Notes under the pieces: generated by a model
Database searches by the model: none
Seen by the model: the letters and a program-made list of their open reading frames with translations, nothing else
Told to the model about the DNA's origin: nothing
Assembly (NCBI GenBank): GCA_017554335.1
Contig: JAFZIO010000032.1
Location: 1-64,000, forward strand
DNA length: 64,000 nucleotides
From: Bacteroidales bacterium
GTDB lineage: Bacteria > Bacteroidota > Bacteroidia > Bacteroidales > UBA932
Reading direction: 5' to 3'
Position numbers and translations under genes: made by a program
In this document: positions 33,579 to 43,179 of the stretch, piece after piece
Numbering within the stretch: the stretch's first letter is position 1
How the letters are laid out: each line of letters begins with the position of its first letter

Positions 33579-33587
33579 GCAAATATA
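33579..33587 (-). promoter_or_regulatory. -7 promoter box of fba
   Basis: TATATTTGC on the minus strand, 40 nt upstream of the ATG. The divergent gmk has a weaker TATCTTTA at 33611-33618. Confidence 0.6.
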
Positions 33588-33638
33588 GCAATTCTTTTCA
33601 AAAGAATTAGTATCTTTATCGCGAAATCATCATTTATT

Positions 33639-34208
33639 ATGAGCGGAAAAGTCATAATATTCTCAGCGCCGTCCGGAGCCGGAAAAAGTACGGTGGTCGG
33701 ACACCTCCTGGGCCTGCATCCGGAGTTCGAATTCTCCATCAGCGCAACATCCCGAGCCCCGAGGGGCCAGGAACAGGACGGCGTTGAATATTACTTCATA
33801 AATGCCGGGCGTTTCCGCGAACTTATTGCGGAAGACGCCTTCGTGGAATACGAAGAAGTTTATCATGACCGCTTCTACGGCACGCTGAAGTCGGAAGTGG
33901 AACGCATATGGGCGAAAGGCCACGTGATTGTGTTCGACGTTGACGTGAAAGGCGGCGTAAGCCTGAAAAAGTATTTCAAGGATGCGGCCCTGTCCGTACT
34001 GATAGTGCCGCCGTCCATGGAGGTGCTGGAGCAGCGCCTCCGCGGACGTGCCACCGACACTGAAGAAGCCATTCGCGAGCGCCTGGACAAGGCCCAGTCG
34101 GAGCTCGACTTTGCCGCCGGACGATTCGACCGCGAACTGGTAAACGACAAGCTGGAAGACACCTTCGCCAAGGCGGAGGCAATGGTTGACGAATTCCTAT
34201 GCGCATAG
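33639..34208 (+). CDS. gmk: Guanylate kinase
   Basis: 189 residues. Phosphorylates GMP to GDP. P-loop SAPSGAGKST at 8-17, then SATSRAPRGQEQDGVEYYF (GMP binding) and the LID region RLRGRATDTEEAIRERL. The tail VNDKLEDTFAKAEAMV is typical. Its stop codon overlaps the nadD start by about 10 nt, so the two are translationally coupled. Confidence 0.96.
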   Translation: MSGKVIIFSAPSGAGKSTVVGHLLGLHPEFEFSISATSRAPRGQEQDGVEYYFINAGRFRELIAEDAFVEYEEVYHDRFYGTLKSEVERIWAKGHVIVFDVDVKGGVSLKKYFKDAALSVLIVPPSMEVLEQRLRGRATDTEEAIRERLDKAQSELDFAAGRFDRELVNDKLEDTFAKAEAMVDEFLCA

Positions 34209-34756
34209 CGGTTTACCCCGGTTCCTTCGACCCGCTGCACATCGGTCATCAGGCCATAATGGAATACCTGACGCACGACAGCGGCTTCGACTGGGTATAC
34301 CTGGTCATTTCCCCGCAAAACCCTTTCAAGGACCCTTCCAAAGCGCTCACCGGCGAGCAGCGGTACAGGGCCGCAATAGATGCCGCCCGCAGGCATCCGG
34401 ACCTGCATGTCTGGGTAGACAACATAGAGCTGGACATGGAGCCGCCCCATTATACCATACGCACCCTGGATGCACTGCGCCTCCGCGAGCCGGAGAACGA
34501 GTTCGTCCTGGTAATCGGTGCCGACAATCTTTACAGCATGCCGCGTTGGCGTGATGCCGAACGCATTCTCACCGAATACGGTGTGGTCGTCTATCCCAGG
34601 AGAGGCTTCGACCTTGAGCAAATAAAAAAGGGCATCCTGGAACAGATACCCTTAAGCAAGATTGAGATTCTCAACTCCCCTCTCGTCGACATATCCTCAA
34701 CCCGCATCCGTGAAGGCCTAGACGCCGGGCTCGATATGAGCGAATGGCTGATGTAA
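34199..34756 (+). CDS. nadD: Nicotinate-nucleotide adenylyltransferase
   Basis: 185 residues. Adenylylates nicotinate mononucleotide to deamido-NAD. The nucleotidyltransferase motif is GSFDPLHIGH near the start and the ATP-binding ISSTRIREG near the end; VIGADNLYSMPRW is typical of NadD. The start overlaps gmk. Together with PnuC at 28.4 kb the window holds two separate NAD-supply genes. Followed by a strong shared terminator. Confidence 0.95.
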   Translation: MRIAVYPGSFDPLHIGHQAIMEYLTHDSGFDWVYLVISPQNPFKDPSKALTGEQRYRAAIDAARRHPDLHVWVDNIELDMEPPHYTIRTLDALRLREPENEFVLVIGADNLYSMPRWRDAERILTEYGVVVYPRRGFDLEQIKKGILEQIPLSKIEILNSPLVDISSTRIREGLDAGLDMSEWLM

Positions 34757-34770
34757 CAAGGTAATAAAAA

Positions 34771-34797
34771 AGTGGAGCTCGAGGCTCCACTTTTTTT
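34771..34797. terminator. Bidirectional terminator between nadD and dnaK
   Basis: Perfect 8-bp stem AGTGGAGC/GCTCCACT with an A-run before and T7 after. Serves the two convergent genes. Confidence 0.88.
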
Positions 34798-36730
34798 ATT
34801 GCTCATCCGGCTGGTTGTTACCGTAGTCCGGACCGGGACCGTCCTGAGGGCCACCCTGCTGGCCGCCGAAGCCGCCGTTGCCGGGGTTGAATCCTGCACC
34901 GCCCTGAGGGCCCTGGGCGCCACCCTGGGCAGCCTTGGCCATATCTTCAGATGCGGCATGCCATGCAGCCTCGAGTTCGGAATTGTAACGCTCGATGGCG
35001 CTGAGGTCCTTGGCCTCGACAGCTTTCTTCAGCTCTGCGCATGCGCTCTCGATAGCGTTCTTCTTGTCGGCAGGAATCTTGTCGCCGTATTCCTTGAGGT
35101 TCTTCTCGGTCTGGAAGACCATTGCATCGGCATTGTTGATCTTGTCGACGCGCTCCTTCTCTGCCTTGTCGGCCTCTTCGTTGGCCTTGGCTTCGTCGCG
35201 CATACGCTGGATTTCAGCGTCGCTCAGGCCGCTTGAGGCCTCGATACGTATGCTCTGCTCCTTGCCGGTGGCCTTATCCTTTGCGGACACGCTCAGGATG
35301 CCGTTGGCGTCGATGTCGAAGCTCACCTCGATCTGAGGTATTCCGCGGGGTGCGGGTGCTATGCCGTCCAGATGGAATACGCCGATCTGCTTGTTGTCCT
35401 TGGCCATGGGGCGCTCGCCCTGGAGCACGCGGATCTCAACGCTGGGCTGGTTGTCGGCCGCGGTGCTGAACACCTGGCTCTTCTTGGCAGGGATGGTGGT
35501 GTTGCTCTCGATGAGCTTGGTCATAACTCCGCCGAGGGTCTCGATACCGAGGCTCAGAGGGGTAACGTCGAGCAGCAGCACGTCCTTCACGTCGCCGGTG
35601 AGAACACCGCCCTGGATAGCAGCGCCGATTGCCACGACCTCGTCGGGGTTGACGCTCTTGTTGGGCTCCTTGCCGAAGAACTCCTTCACCAGTTCCTGCA
35701 CCTTGGGAATACGGGTAGAACCGCCTACGAGCAGGACTTCGTCTATCTGGGATGCGGTAAGCTTTGCATCTTCCAGGGCCTTGCGGCAAGGCTCGATGCT
35801 GCGGCGGAAGAGGTCGTCGCAGAGGGCCTCGAACTTGGCACGGCTGAGGGTCTTCACGAGGTGCTTGGGCATACCGTCGACAGCGGTGATGTAAGGCAGG
35901 TTGATTTCTGCGCTCACTGCGTTGGACAGCTCGATCTTAGCCTTCTCGGCAGCTTCCTTGAGACGCTGGAGGGCCATAGGGTCCTTCTTCAGGTCCATGC
36001 CTCCGTTCTCGGATGCGAATTCGCTTGCCAGCCAGTCGATGATGGCCTGGTCGAAGTCGTCGCCGCCGAGGTGGGTGTCACCGTTGGTGGAACGGACCTC
36101 GAATACGCCGTCGCCCAGTTCCAGGATGGAGATATCGAAAGTACCGCCGCCAAGGTCATAGACAGCGACCTTCATGTTCTTGTTCTTCTTGTCCAGACCG
36201 TAGGCCAGTGCGGCTGCGGTAGGCTCGTTGATGATACGCTTCACATCCAGTCCGGCGATCTTACCGGCCTCCTTGGTGGCCTGACGCTGGCTGTCGGAGA
36301 AGTATGCAGGTACGGTGATAACCGCCTCGGTGACAGGCTGACGGAGGTAATCCTCAGCTGTCTTCTTCATCTTCTGAAGGATGATGGCGGATATCTCCTG
36401 AGGGCTGTAGAGGCGTCCGTTGATATCCACACGGGGAGTGTTGTTGTCGCCACGGTTCACCTTATAAGGTACGCGTGCGACTTCCTTGCTCACCTGGTCG
36501 TAGGTCTCGCCCATGAAGCGCTTGATGGAGAAAATGGTGTTGCCGGGGTTGGTAATAGCCTGACGCTTTGCAGGAGATCCAACCTTGCGCTCGCCATTGT
36601 CTGTGAATGCAACAACTGACGGCGTAGTACGAGCGCCCTCGTCGTTGATGATAACGGTAGGCTGGTTGCCTTCCATGACGGCTACGCACGAATTGGTGGT
36701 GCCGAGGTCAATTCCAATAATTTTTCCCAT
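34796..36730 (-). CDS. dnaK: Chaperone DnaK (Hsp70)
   Basis: 644 residues. The ATPase domain (1-385) has [29 protein letters not shown] and [12 protein letters not shown]; a hydrophobic linker [15 protein letters not shown] leads to the substrate-binding domain, and the C-terminus is a Gly/Gln-rich tail ending in QPDEQ. Refolds proteins together with DnaJ and GrpE, which are not adjacent. The leader carries a 6-bp hairpin (36768-36785). No CIRCE operator is present. Confidence 0.98.
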   Translation of the reverse strand: MGKIIGIDLGTTNSCVAVMEGNQPTVIINDEGARTTPSVVAFTDNGERKVGSPAKRQAITNPGNTIFSIKRFMGETYDQVSKEVARVPYKVNRGDNNTPRVDINGRLYSPQEISAIILQKMKKTAEDYLRQPVTEAVITVPAYFSDSQRQATKEAGKIAGLDVKRIINEPTAAALAYGLDKKNKNMKVAVYDLGGGTFDISILELGDGVFEVRSTNGDTHLGGDDFDQAIIDWLASEFASENGGMDLKKDPMALQRLKEAAEKAKIELSNAVSAEINLPYITAVDGMPKHLVKTLSRAKFEALCDDLFRRSIEPCRKALEDAKLTASQIDEVLLVGGSTRIPKVQELVKEFFGKEPNKSVNPDEVVAIGAAIQGGVLTGDVKDVLLLDVTPLSLGIETLGGVMTKLIESNTTIPAKKSQVFSTAADNQPSVEIRVLQGERPMAKDNKQIGVFHLDGIAPAPRGIPQIEVSFDIDANGILSVSAKDKATGKEQSIRIEASSGLSDAEIQRMRDEAKANEEADKAEKERVDKINNADAMVFQTEKNLKEYGDKIPADKKNAIESACAELKKAVEAKDLSAIERYNSELEAAWHAASEDMAKAAQGGAQGPQGGAGFNPGNGGFGGQQGGPQDGPGPDYGNNQPDEQ

Positions 36731-36824
36731 ATCTATAATCTTTTATTTTGTTTTACTTCTGTCACTCCGGACCTCTTGCGGTCCGCATCTTCAATCATCA
36801 AATCTTTTGCCATCCCGCATTTGC

Positions 36825-36837
36825 TGACAAATTGTCA
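36825..36837. promoter_or_regulatory. 13-bp dyad in the dnaK / pseudouridine synthase intergenic region
   Basis: TGACAA-A-TTGTCA is a perfect 6-bp inverted repeat with a 1-bp centre, 9 bp upstream of the -7 box of the RluA gene and within the divergent upstream region of dnaK. Could be an operator; no matching regulator is known here. Confidence 0.35.
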
Positions 36838-36846
36838 TATTTTGCA

Positions 36847-36855
36847 TATATTTGC
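36847..36855 (+). promoter_or_regulatory. -7 promoter box of the RluA-family gene, 3 nt from ATG
   Basis: TATATTTGC, then GTT, then ATG at 36859. Excludes the longer upstream frame and predicts a leaderless mRNA. Confidence 0.65.
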
Positions 36856-36858
36856 GTT

Positions 36859-37554
36859 ATGGTTTACAGAGAATTGACAGCGGAAGAATATGCCGGGCTT
36901 GCCTCGCGAATTCTGTACGAAGACAATCACTTGCTGATAATCAACAAGTTGCCCGGAGAGATCACGCAGGGCGACAAAACCGGTGACGAGTGTCTGGCAG
37001 AAACCTATAAAGCGTTCATCGCTCAACGCGACAACAAGCCGGGACAAGTGTTCCTGGGTATCCCCCACCGCCTGGACAGGCCCGTCAGCGGCATCTGCGT
37101 GCTGGCCAAGACCAGCAAGGCCCTCGGGCGTCTGGGCGTCATTTTCAAAGAAGGACGCGCGCACAAGACTTACTGGGCCCTGTGCTGCAACAAGCCCGAA
37201 CCCGCAGAGGGACATCTGGAGGACTGGCTGATCAAGAACGAGCCGAAAAACAAATCCTATATTACGACGGAGCGCCCCGGCGCCAAACTGGCCAAACTGA
37301 ACTACCGCTGGCTGAAAAGCACCGAACGATACCATTTGATAGAAGTGGAACTGCTGACCGGCAGGCACCACCAGATACGCTGTCAGCTGGGAAACATAGG
37401 CTGCCCGATAAAAGGCGACCTGAAATACGGAGCGCCCCGTTCCAACCCCGACGGCAGCATATGCCTCCATGCGCACGAGATTCGTCTGGAGCACCCCGTC
37501 AAGCACGACGAGCTGCATGTAACAGCCCCGCCGCCCTCCAGCTGGCCGGTCTAG
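36859..37554 (+). CDS. RluA-family RNA pseudouridine synthase
   Basis: 231 residues. Isomerises uridine to pseudouridine in rRNA or tRNA. The catalytic Asp is in GIPHRLDRPVSGICVLAKT; LLIINKLPGEITQGD and LIEVELLTGRHHQIRCQL are the other family blocks. There is no N-terminal S4 domain, so the protein is the short RluA/TruC-like type rather than RluD or RluC. The target site cannot be assigned. Its stop codon shares the tetranucleotide CTAG with the stop of the convergent AraC gene. Confidence 0.9.
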   Translation: MVYRELTAEEYAGLASRILYEDNHLLIINKLPGEITQGDKTGDECLAETYKAFIAQRDNKPGQVFLGIPHRLDRPVSGICVLAKTSKALGRLGVIFKEGRAHKTYWALCCNKPEPAEGHLEDWLIKNEPKNKSYITTERPGAKLAKLNYRWLKSTERYHLIEVELLTGRHHQIRCQLGNIGCPIKGDLKYGAPRSNPDGSICLHAHEIRLEHPVKHDELHVTAPPPSSWPV

Positions 37555-38510
37555 TTTATCTTACTCAGGCTGCGCGCATACTCGCTGGGCGTAGTGTGCT
37601 CGTTGAGCTTGAAAGCCATGTTGAATGATACGGTGGTGTGGAATCCGCTCATCAAGGCCACCTCACTCATTTTTAGGCCCGAGTCTTTGCGGATGAGTTC
37701 CATTGCATATTTAACCCTGTAGTAATTTACCAGCTGGTTAAAATTACGTCCTGCATGGAAATTAATCGCTTTGGACAAGTACAGACGGTTGGTCCGCGTC
37801 ATCCGGGACAAGTCATCCAGACCGAAATCCTCCTGCAGATATGGCTTCTTTACTTCCATAATCTTGACTACGTCGTTGTACAGGATTGCAGAGCGGCTGT
37901 CGGAATCCACATACTGCACCGGCTGCTTGTAGCCTGAGCCCTTCAGTCCCTGGCGTATCATCTGCTCTTTCCTGCGACCAAGAAACAAGGTTCTGCGCGT
38001 ACGTACGCGATAATACTGCATGCCGAAAAATACGGCAAGCATGGCGAGCAATGCCCATGACCCGGCAGGCCACCTGACCAGCACGCATAGCCAGACTCCC
38101 GTAAGCATAAAGAAGGACAGATGCAGCAGGCTCAGGTAATCCAGAACCCCGGCCCATACGGTAGATACCATGAACAACGGAGGAACATCAGCGAACCGGC
38201 AGTATCCCCTGTGAAAGGAGAAGCAAGACACCAGCATTGTACCGCCAAGTACAAAAGCCCATGACGGAGCTCCTGAGAGTTTAAAAGAAAAGCATACCAG
38301 AATCGACAGCAACACGGCGGCAGCAGACGGATGAGCTGCTTCGTGAGGCGCAGGATAAAGAATCAGAAGCTGCAAAGCGCACCACAGATTCAGGCACAGT
38401 ACAGCCGGAGACAATGCACCGGCCGAAAAGAAATCATACAATGACAACAGCGGCATAAGCAACAATGCACTCAGCCGTAAAAGTTTGTGGGATCTGATTT
38501 TTATTTTCAT
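37551..38510 (-). CDS. Membrane-bound AraC-type transcriptional regulator
   Basis: 319 residues. The first 175 contain about six hydrophobic helices; the rest is cytoplasmic and ends in an AraC helix-turn-helix domain (about 225-315): YLSKAINFHAGRNFNQLVNYYRV as the first HTH and MSEVALMSGFHTTVSFNMAFK as the second. Such membrane-embedded AraC proteins are frequent in Bacteroidota and may sense an envelope signal; the ligand is unknown. A 9-9-9 bp inverted repeat over its own promoter (38513-38539) suggests autoregulation. Confidence 0.85.
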   Translation of the reverse strand: MKIKIRSHKLLRLSALLLMPLLSLYDFFSAGALSPAVLCLNLWCALQLLILYPAPHEAAHPSAAAVLLSILVCFSFKLSGAPSWAFVLGGTMLVSCFSFHRGYCRFADVPPLFMVSTVWAGVLDYLSLLHLSFFMLTGVWLCVLVRWPAGSWALLAMLAVFFGMQYYRVRTRRTLFLGRRKEQMIRQGLKGSGYKQPVQYVDSDSRSAILYNDVVKIMEVKKPYLQEDFGLDDLSRMTRTNRLYLSKAINFHAGRNFNQLVNYYRVKYAMELIRKDSGLKMSEVALMSGFHTTVSFNMAFKLNEHTTPSEYARSLSKIN

Positions 38511-38512
38511 AA

Positions 38513-38539
38513 CGGAGCCAAAAATATAAATTGGCTCCG
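38513..38539. promoter_or_regulatory. Perfect inverted repeat over the AraC-gene promoter
   Basis: CGGAGCCAA (38513-38521), a 9-bp spacer, then TTGGCTCCG (38531-38539). The -7 box TATTTTTG (38519-38526, minus) lies inside it and the ATG is 3 bp away. A likely operator or, less likely, an RNA hairpin. Confidence 0.5.
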
Positions 38540-38576
38540 AGATTCAGGGGGTCAGAAAAGAGGTATTTTTGAGGGT

Positions 38577-39542
38577 TTACGATTCTTTCGAAACTTTCTC
38601 TTTTGGTCCCTTGATTTTCTCTTTAATCTGGTCGAAGCCTTTGCCGTAAACTCCTGTTACAGAAGATACTGAAAGGAATGCATTGGAGTCTACCGTCTTC
38701 ACCATACGGAGCAGCATGCTCAGGTCCGATTTACGGGTAAGCACCATGAGGACCTCGGTACTGTGCTTGGTGTACCAGCCCTTTCCGTCCAGTACGGTCA
38801 CACCACGGTGAAGATCCTGGGTAATACGGTCGGCAATTTCTGCATATTTCTGGGAGAGGATGAACACCTGCACAGACTGGCGCGAACCGGAAAGGTAAAG
38901 GTCAAGAACGGTGCTGTTCACCATCACCAGTATGAAACCGTATACAACAGTAGTCACTTTCTCAGTCCAGGGCAGCAGCTCCCCTTCCGGAGAGTAGGAA
39001 GGAACCAGCATGGAAGAAAGGATGATGACAACATCCATCCAGAGTATCATACGTCCCGGGGATACATTCCTGTACTTGTTGACAATAAGCGCAATAATGT
39101 CGGTTCCTCCGGTACTTCCGCCCTGTGACATGGTCATGCCTATACCTACTCCCACAAGGATACCGCCCATGATGGTACTCATAAGCTTACCGTTGTCTAT
39201 GGCGAGCGCCTGGGTTATCTCCGCAGGAATCGCACCCTGGAGGGCATTGAGGCCCACGGATGCCAGGATTACAGCATACACGGTCTTGCCGCCGAATCCC
39301 TTGCCAAGGATGAACATGGCAATGACCAGCAATACTGCATTAACCACGAAGTAGGTAGAACCTATCTTGATGAAACCCTTCGTGGCATACTGAACGATTG
39401 CAGCAGCACCGGACACTCCCCCGCCGACCAGGTTGTTGGGAATGAGGAACAAGTTCCAGCCCGTCACATAGAGCAGGATGCCCAGGGTGATAAGGGCGTA
39501 TTCCTTTACAAAAACAAATGCGGATTTCTTACTGAGCGGCAT
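38577..39542 (-). CDS. YitT-family membrane protein (DUF161 + DUF2179), second copy
   Basis: 321 residues from the ATG at 39542, which overlaps the preceding gene by 14 nt. About five transmembrane helices (20-205: [40 protein letters not shown]) precede a cytoplasmic DUF2179 domain (SGSRQSVQVFILSQKYAEIAD, HRGVTVLDGKGWYTK). The function of YitT proteins is not established. A paralogue of its upstream neighbour, so the pair arose by tandem duplication. Confidence 0.88.
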   Translation of the reverse strand: MPLSKKSAFVFVKEYALITLGILLYVTGWNLFLIPNNLVGGGVSGAAAIVQYATKGFIKIGSTYFVVNAVLLVIAMFILGKGFGGKTVYAVILASVGLNALQGAIPAEITQALAIDNGKLMSTIMGGILVGVGIGMTMSQGGSTGGTDIIALIVNKYRNVSPGRMILWMDVVIILSSMLVPSYSPEGELLPWTEKVTTVVYGFILVMVNSTVLDLYLSGSRQSVQVFILSQKYAEIADRITQDLHRGVTVLDGKGWYTKHSTEVLMVLTRKSDLSMLLRMVKTVDSNAFLSVSSVTGVYGKGFDQIKEKIKGPKEKVSKES

Positions 39543-40452
39543 CTTTCTTCTTGTTTTTAACGATTCCGGCCTTGATTTCGTCAAAGCCTTCCCCATATAC
39601 GTTATTGGTAGGCGACACGGACATGAACGCCTTAGGATCTATCTCCTTGATCATCTTGGACAGCTGAGGGAGCTCTTTCTGATTGATGAGGATAAGCAGC
39701 ACATCCTTATCCTGCTTGGTATACCACCCCTGGGCCTTCAGCACCGTGACGCCGCGGGACATGACGTCCGTAATATAATCGGCAATCTCCTTATGCTTGC
39801 GTGAGAACACCAGCAGCTGGTAGGAAGACTTCTTTCCCCCGACCACAAGGTCTATCATGAGCGAGAAGGTTACAACCTCAACAATACCGTAGCAGGCGTC
39901 CGAGAAAGTTTTATCAGGAAGGAAAAGCAGCAGGGAGATAATAGCAAGGTCGGACACAAGGAATGCCGTACTGAGAGAAATAGGCCAGTACTTGTTGATC
40001 ATAAGGGCTATGATGTCCGTACCGCCGGTACTTCCGCCGAAACGTATCACCAGCCCGATGCCAACGGCCTCTGCAGCACCTGCCAGGATAGGTATCAGGA
40101 TAGTTTCCTGGATATAGAAGAACCGGCCCTCAAGGCTGTGCAGGAAGACAGCGTCGGAAATCAATTCCATGGCAACCGTAGACATCAGGATGCAGTAGAT
40201 GGTCTTGAAGCCGAAGCCGATTCCCATAGCCCAGACAGCGATTATAATCAGGATGGCATTGATGACCACATATGAATACTGGGCCTGGATGAGGCCTCCG
40301 GTAGCATACTGGACAACCGTGCAGAGACCCATCATACCGCCTGCGGACATGCCGTTCGGAATCATGAGGCCCTCCCACGCAAAAGCGAATATGAAGCACG
40401 CGAGCGTGAGGGCAAGATACTCCCAGATAGTCCTTAATACTTTCTTGTTCAT
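39529..40452 (-). CDS. YitT-family membrane protein (DUF161 + DUF2179), first copy
   Basis: 307 residues. Same layout as the next gene: membrane part with [20 protein letters not shown] and [20 protein letters not shown], then DUF2179 with [20 protein letters not shown] and [20 protein letters not shown]. The C-termini of both copies share the block for [10 protein letters not shown] / VYGKGFDQIK. The start overlaps the leuS stop (ATGA). Two diverged copies kept side by side could form a heteromer. Confidence 0.88.
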   Translation of the reverse strand: MNKKVLRTIWEYLALTLACFIFAFAWEGLMIPNGMSAGGMMGLCTVVQYATGGLIQAQYSYVVINAILIIIAVWAMGIGFGFKTIYCILMSTVAMELISDAVFLHSLEGRFFYIQETILIPILAGAAEAVGIGLVIRFGGSTGGTDIIALMINKYWPISLSTAFLVSDLAIISLLLFLPDKTFSDACYGIVEVVTFSLMIDLVVGGKKSSYQLLVFSRKHKEIADYITDVMSRGVTVLKAQGWYTKQDKDVLLILINQKELPQLSKMIKEIDPKAFMSVSPTNNVYGEGFDEIKAGIVKNKKKDAAQ

Positions 40453-43178
40453 TTCACTACTATATTCACAATTCGTCCGGGAACTACTATAACCTTAACT
40501 ATCTGCTGCTCACCAACATATTTAGCTGTAGAATCATTCGCGCGTACGGCGGCCTCAACCTCGGCGGGAGAAGCGCTGCGGGGCAGGTCTACCGTGAAGC
40601 GCATCTTGCCGTTGAACTGTACCGGATAGGTCACATTGTCCTCGGCTGCGAGTGCGGGAATGAATTCGGGGAAGCTGGCGTATGCGACCGAACCGTCATG
40701 GCCCAGGCGCTCCCAAAGCTCTTCGGTAATATGCGGAGCAAAGGGACACAGCAGAACCACGAGCGGCTCAAGTATCTCCCTCTTGCTGCACTTCAGTGCC
40801 GTCAGGTCATTTACTGCAATCATGAAAGCACTGATGGTAGTATTGTAGGAGAAGTTCTCGATATCCTCCTGCTCCTTCCCTATCAGCTTATGCAGCACTT
40901 TGAGTTCCTCCGGTGTGGCCTTTTCGTCAGACACCAGCCACTCGCTCTTGTTGTAGAACAGGCGCCAGAACTTCTTCAGGAAGCGGTTAACTCCGTCTAT
41001 TCCCTTCGTGTCCCAGGGCTTGCTCTGCTCCACCGGACCGAGGAACATTTCGTAAAGCCTGAGTGTATCGGCTCCGTAGGTATCGCAGACCAGATCCGGA
41101 TTGACCACGTTGTACATGGACTTGCTCATCTTTTCTATGGCCCAGCCGCAGCGGTATTCCCCGTCTTCAAGTATGAACTCGGCGTCGGCGAATTCGGGCC
41201 TCCAGGCACGGAAGGCGTCCAGATCCAGTTTGTCATTGTAGACTATGTTCACGTCCACATGAATCTCCGTTGTATCATAGTCTTTGCGAAGGCCTTCGGA
41301 AACGAATGTGTTTGTTCCGACTATACGGTATACGAAGTTGGAGCGGCCCTGAATCATACCCTGGTTCACCAGCTTGCGGAACGGCTCGTCCTCGCAGACA
41401 TATCCCAGGTCGTACAGGAACTTGTTCCAGAAACGGGAGTAAATAAGGTGACCGGTAGCATGCTCGGTTCCACCCACATACAAGTCGACGGAGCGCCAAT
41501 AGTCATCTGCCTCGCGGGAAACCAGGGCGGCGTCGTTGTGAGGATCCATGTAGCGCAGGTAGTAGGCGCTGGAGCCGGCGAAACCGGGCATAGTGGACGT
41601 CTCCAGAGGGTATCCCTTGTATGTCCAGTCCTTGGCCCGTGCGAGCGGGGCCTCTCCCGTAGGCTTGTATGAGCTGATCTCCGGGAGCGTGAGAGGCAGG
41701 TCCTCTTCGGCTACCGGGCAAGGAATGCCGTCCTTGTAGTATATGGGGAACGGCTCGCCCCAGTAGCGCTGGCGGGAGAAAATGGCGTCGCGCAGACGGT
41801 AGTTGGTCTTGCGTCTGCCGAGTCCCTTCTCCTCAACGTAATCCTTGGCCGCCTCTATTGCCTGCTTGACCTCCATTCCGTTGAGGAAGCCGGAGTTGCA
41901 CATCCTGCCTTCCTTGGCGTCGAAGGACTCCTCGCTCACGTCGCAGCCCTCGATGATGGGCACTATGGGCAGGTCGAACTTGCGGGCGAAGGCATAGTCG
42001 CGGCTGTCGTGGGCAGGCACCGCCATGATGGCGCCGGTGCCGTATCCGGCCAGCACGTACTCGGAAATCCAGATGGGAATCTGTTCGCCGGTAAGCGGAT
42101 TGATGCCGTAGGAACCGGCAAAAACGCCCGTTACGCTCTTGGTCTCGGCGATACGCTCGCGTTCGGTCTTCTTCTTGACCTCCTTTATATATTCGGCAAC
42201 CGCTTCCTTGCGGTCGGCGGCAGTCAGTTCGTCCACCAGCTCGCTCTCGGGCGCAAGCACCATGAAGGTGACGCCGAAGATGGTGTCGACACGGGTCGTA
42301 AAGATGGTGACGGGCTTGCGGCGGCCGTCGCAAATGGTCTCGAAGACCACTTCAGTGCCGTCTGAGCGGCCTATCCAGTTACGCTGCATCTCCTTGAGCG
42401 AGTCGCTCCAGTCCAGGCGGTCCAGCGACTCCAGCAGGCGCTCCGCATAAGCGGACACCCGAAGCTGCCACTGGGTCATCTTCTTCTGCTCGACGGGGAA
42501 GCCGCCGCGCACGGAGAGGCCGTCCTTGACCTCATCGTTCGCCAGAACGGTTCCCAGGCCCTCGCACCAGTTGACGGAGGTTTCTCCCTGATAGGCAATA
42601 CGATAGCGCATCAGAATGTCGGACTTCTCCTTCTCCGACGCCGCTGCCCACAGCTCCGGAGTCACATCCTCGTACCCCTCTTTTTCGATACGGGCAACGA
42701 GCTCCGAAATCGGGCGCGCCTTGCCGGCGGCAGGGTCGTACCAGCTGTCGAACATCTTCAGGAAGGCCCACTGCGTCCACTTGTAGTATGCGGGATCGCA
42801 GGTCCGGAGTTCCCTGTCCCAATCGTAGGAGAAGCCTATACGGTCCAGCTGCCCACGGTAGCGGGCGATGTTTTCGGAGGTAGTCTTCTCCGGATGCTGC
42901 CCCGTCTGGATGGCATACTGCTCAGCCGGCAGGCCGAAGGCGTCGTAGCCCATGGGATGCAGCACGTTGAAGCCCTTCAGCCTCTTGTAGCGGGAATAAA
43001 TGTCACTGGCGATATAGCCGAGAGGATGCCCCACGTGAAGGCCTGCCCCGGAAGGATAAGGGAACATGTCCAACACATAGTATTTGGGCCTGGAAGCATC
43101 TTCCACTGCCTTGAATGTCTTGTGCTCAGCCCAATAGGCCTGCCATTTGCTCTCGATCGCTTTGAAATCGTACTCCAT
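40449..43178 (-). CDS. leuS: Leucyl-tRNA synthetase
   Basis: 909 residues, class Ia aminoacyl-tRNA synthetase. The HIGH-type motif is [12 protein letters not shown], the KMSKS loop is [10 protein letters not shown], the CP1 editing domain includes [15 protein letters not shown] and [20 protein letters not shown]. The tRNA-binding C-terminal domain is complete. Third gene of a five-gene operon; only 1 bp separates its start from the upstream stop codon. Confidence 0.97.
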   Translation of the reverse strand: MEYDFKAIESKWQAYWAEHKTFKAVEDASRPKYYVLDMFPYPSGAGLHVGHPLGYIASDIYSRYKRLKGFNVLHPMGYDAFGLPAEQYAIQTGQHPEKTTSENIARYRGQLDRIGFSYDWDRELRTCDPAYYKWTQWAFLKMFDSWYDPAAGKARPISELVARIEKEGYEDVTPELWAAASEKEKSDILMRYRIAYQGETSVNWCEGLGTVLANDEVKDGLSVRGGFPVEQKKMTQWQLRVSAYAERLLESLDRLDWSDSLKEMQRNWIGRSDGTEVVFETICDGRRKPVTIFTTRVDTIFGVTFMVLAPESELVDELTAADRKEAVAEYIKEVKKKTERERIAETKSVTGVFAGSYGINPLTGEQIPIWISEYVLAGYGTGAIMAVPAHDSRDYAFARKFDLPIVPIIEGCDVSEESFDAKEGRMCNSGFLNGMEVKQAIEAAKDYVEEKGLGRRKTNYRLRDAIFSRQRYWGEPFPIYYKDGIPCPVAEEDLPLTLPEISSYKPTGEAPLARAKDWTYKGYPLETSTMPGFAGSSAYYLRYMDPHNDAALVSREADDYWRSVDLYVGGTEHATGHLIYSRFWNKFLYDLGYVCEDEPFRKLVNQGMIQGRSNFVYRIVGTNTFVSEGLRKDYDTTEIHVDVNIVYNDKLDLDAFRAWRPEFADAEFILEDGEYRCGWAIEKMSKSMYNVVNPDLVCDTYGADTLRLYEMFLGPVEQSKPWDTKGIDGVNRFLKKFWRLFYNKSEWLVSDEKATPEELKVLHKLIGKEQEDIENFSYNTTISAFMIAVNDLTALKCSKREILEPLVVLLCPFAPHITEELWERLGHDGSVAYASFPEFIPALAAEDNVTYPVQFNGKMRFTVDLPRSASPAEVEAAVRANDSTAKYVGEQQIVKVIVVPGRIVNIVVK

Positions 43179-43179
43179 A

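Noticed and set aside
36731..36858. CIRCE-type heat-shock operator ahead of dnaK
   Set aside because: No TTAGCACTC / GAGTGCTAA pair is present; only a different, shorter dyad is seen.
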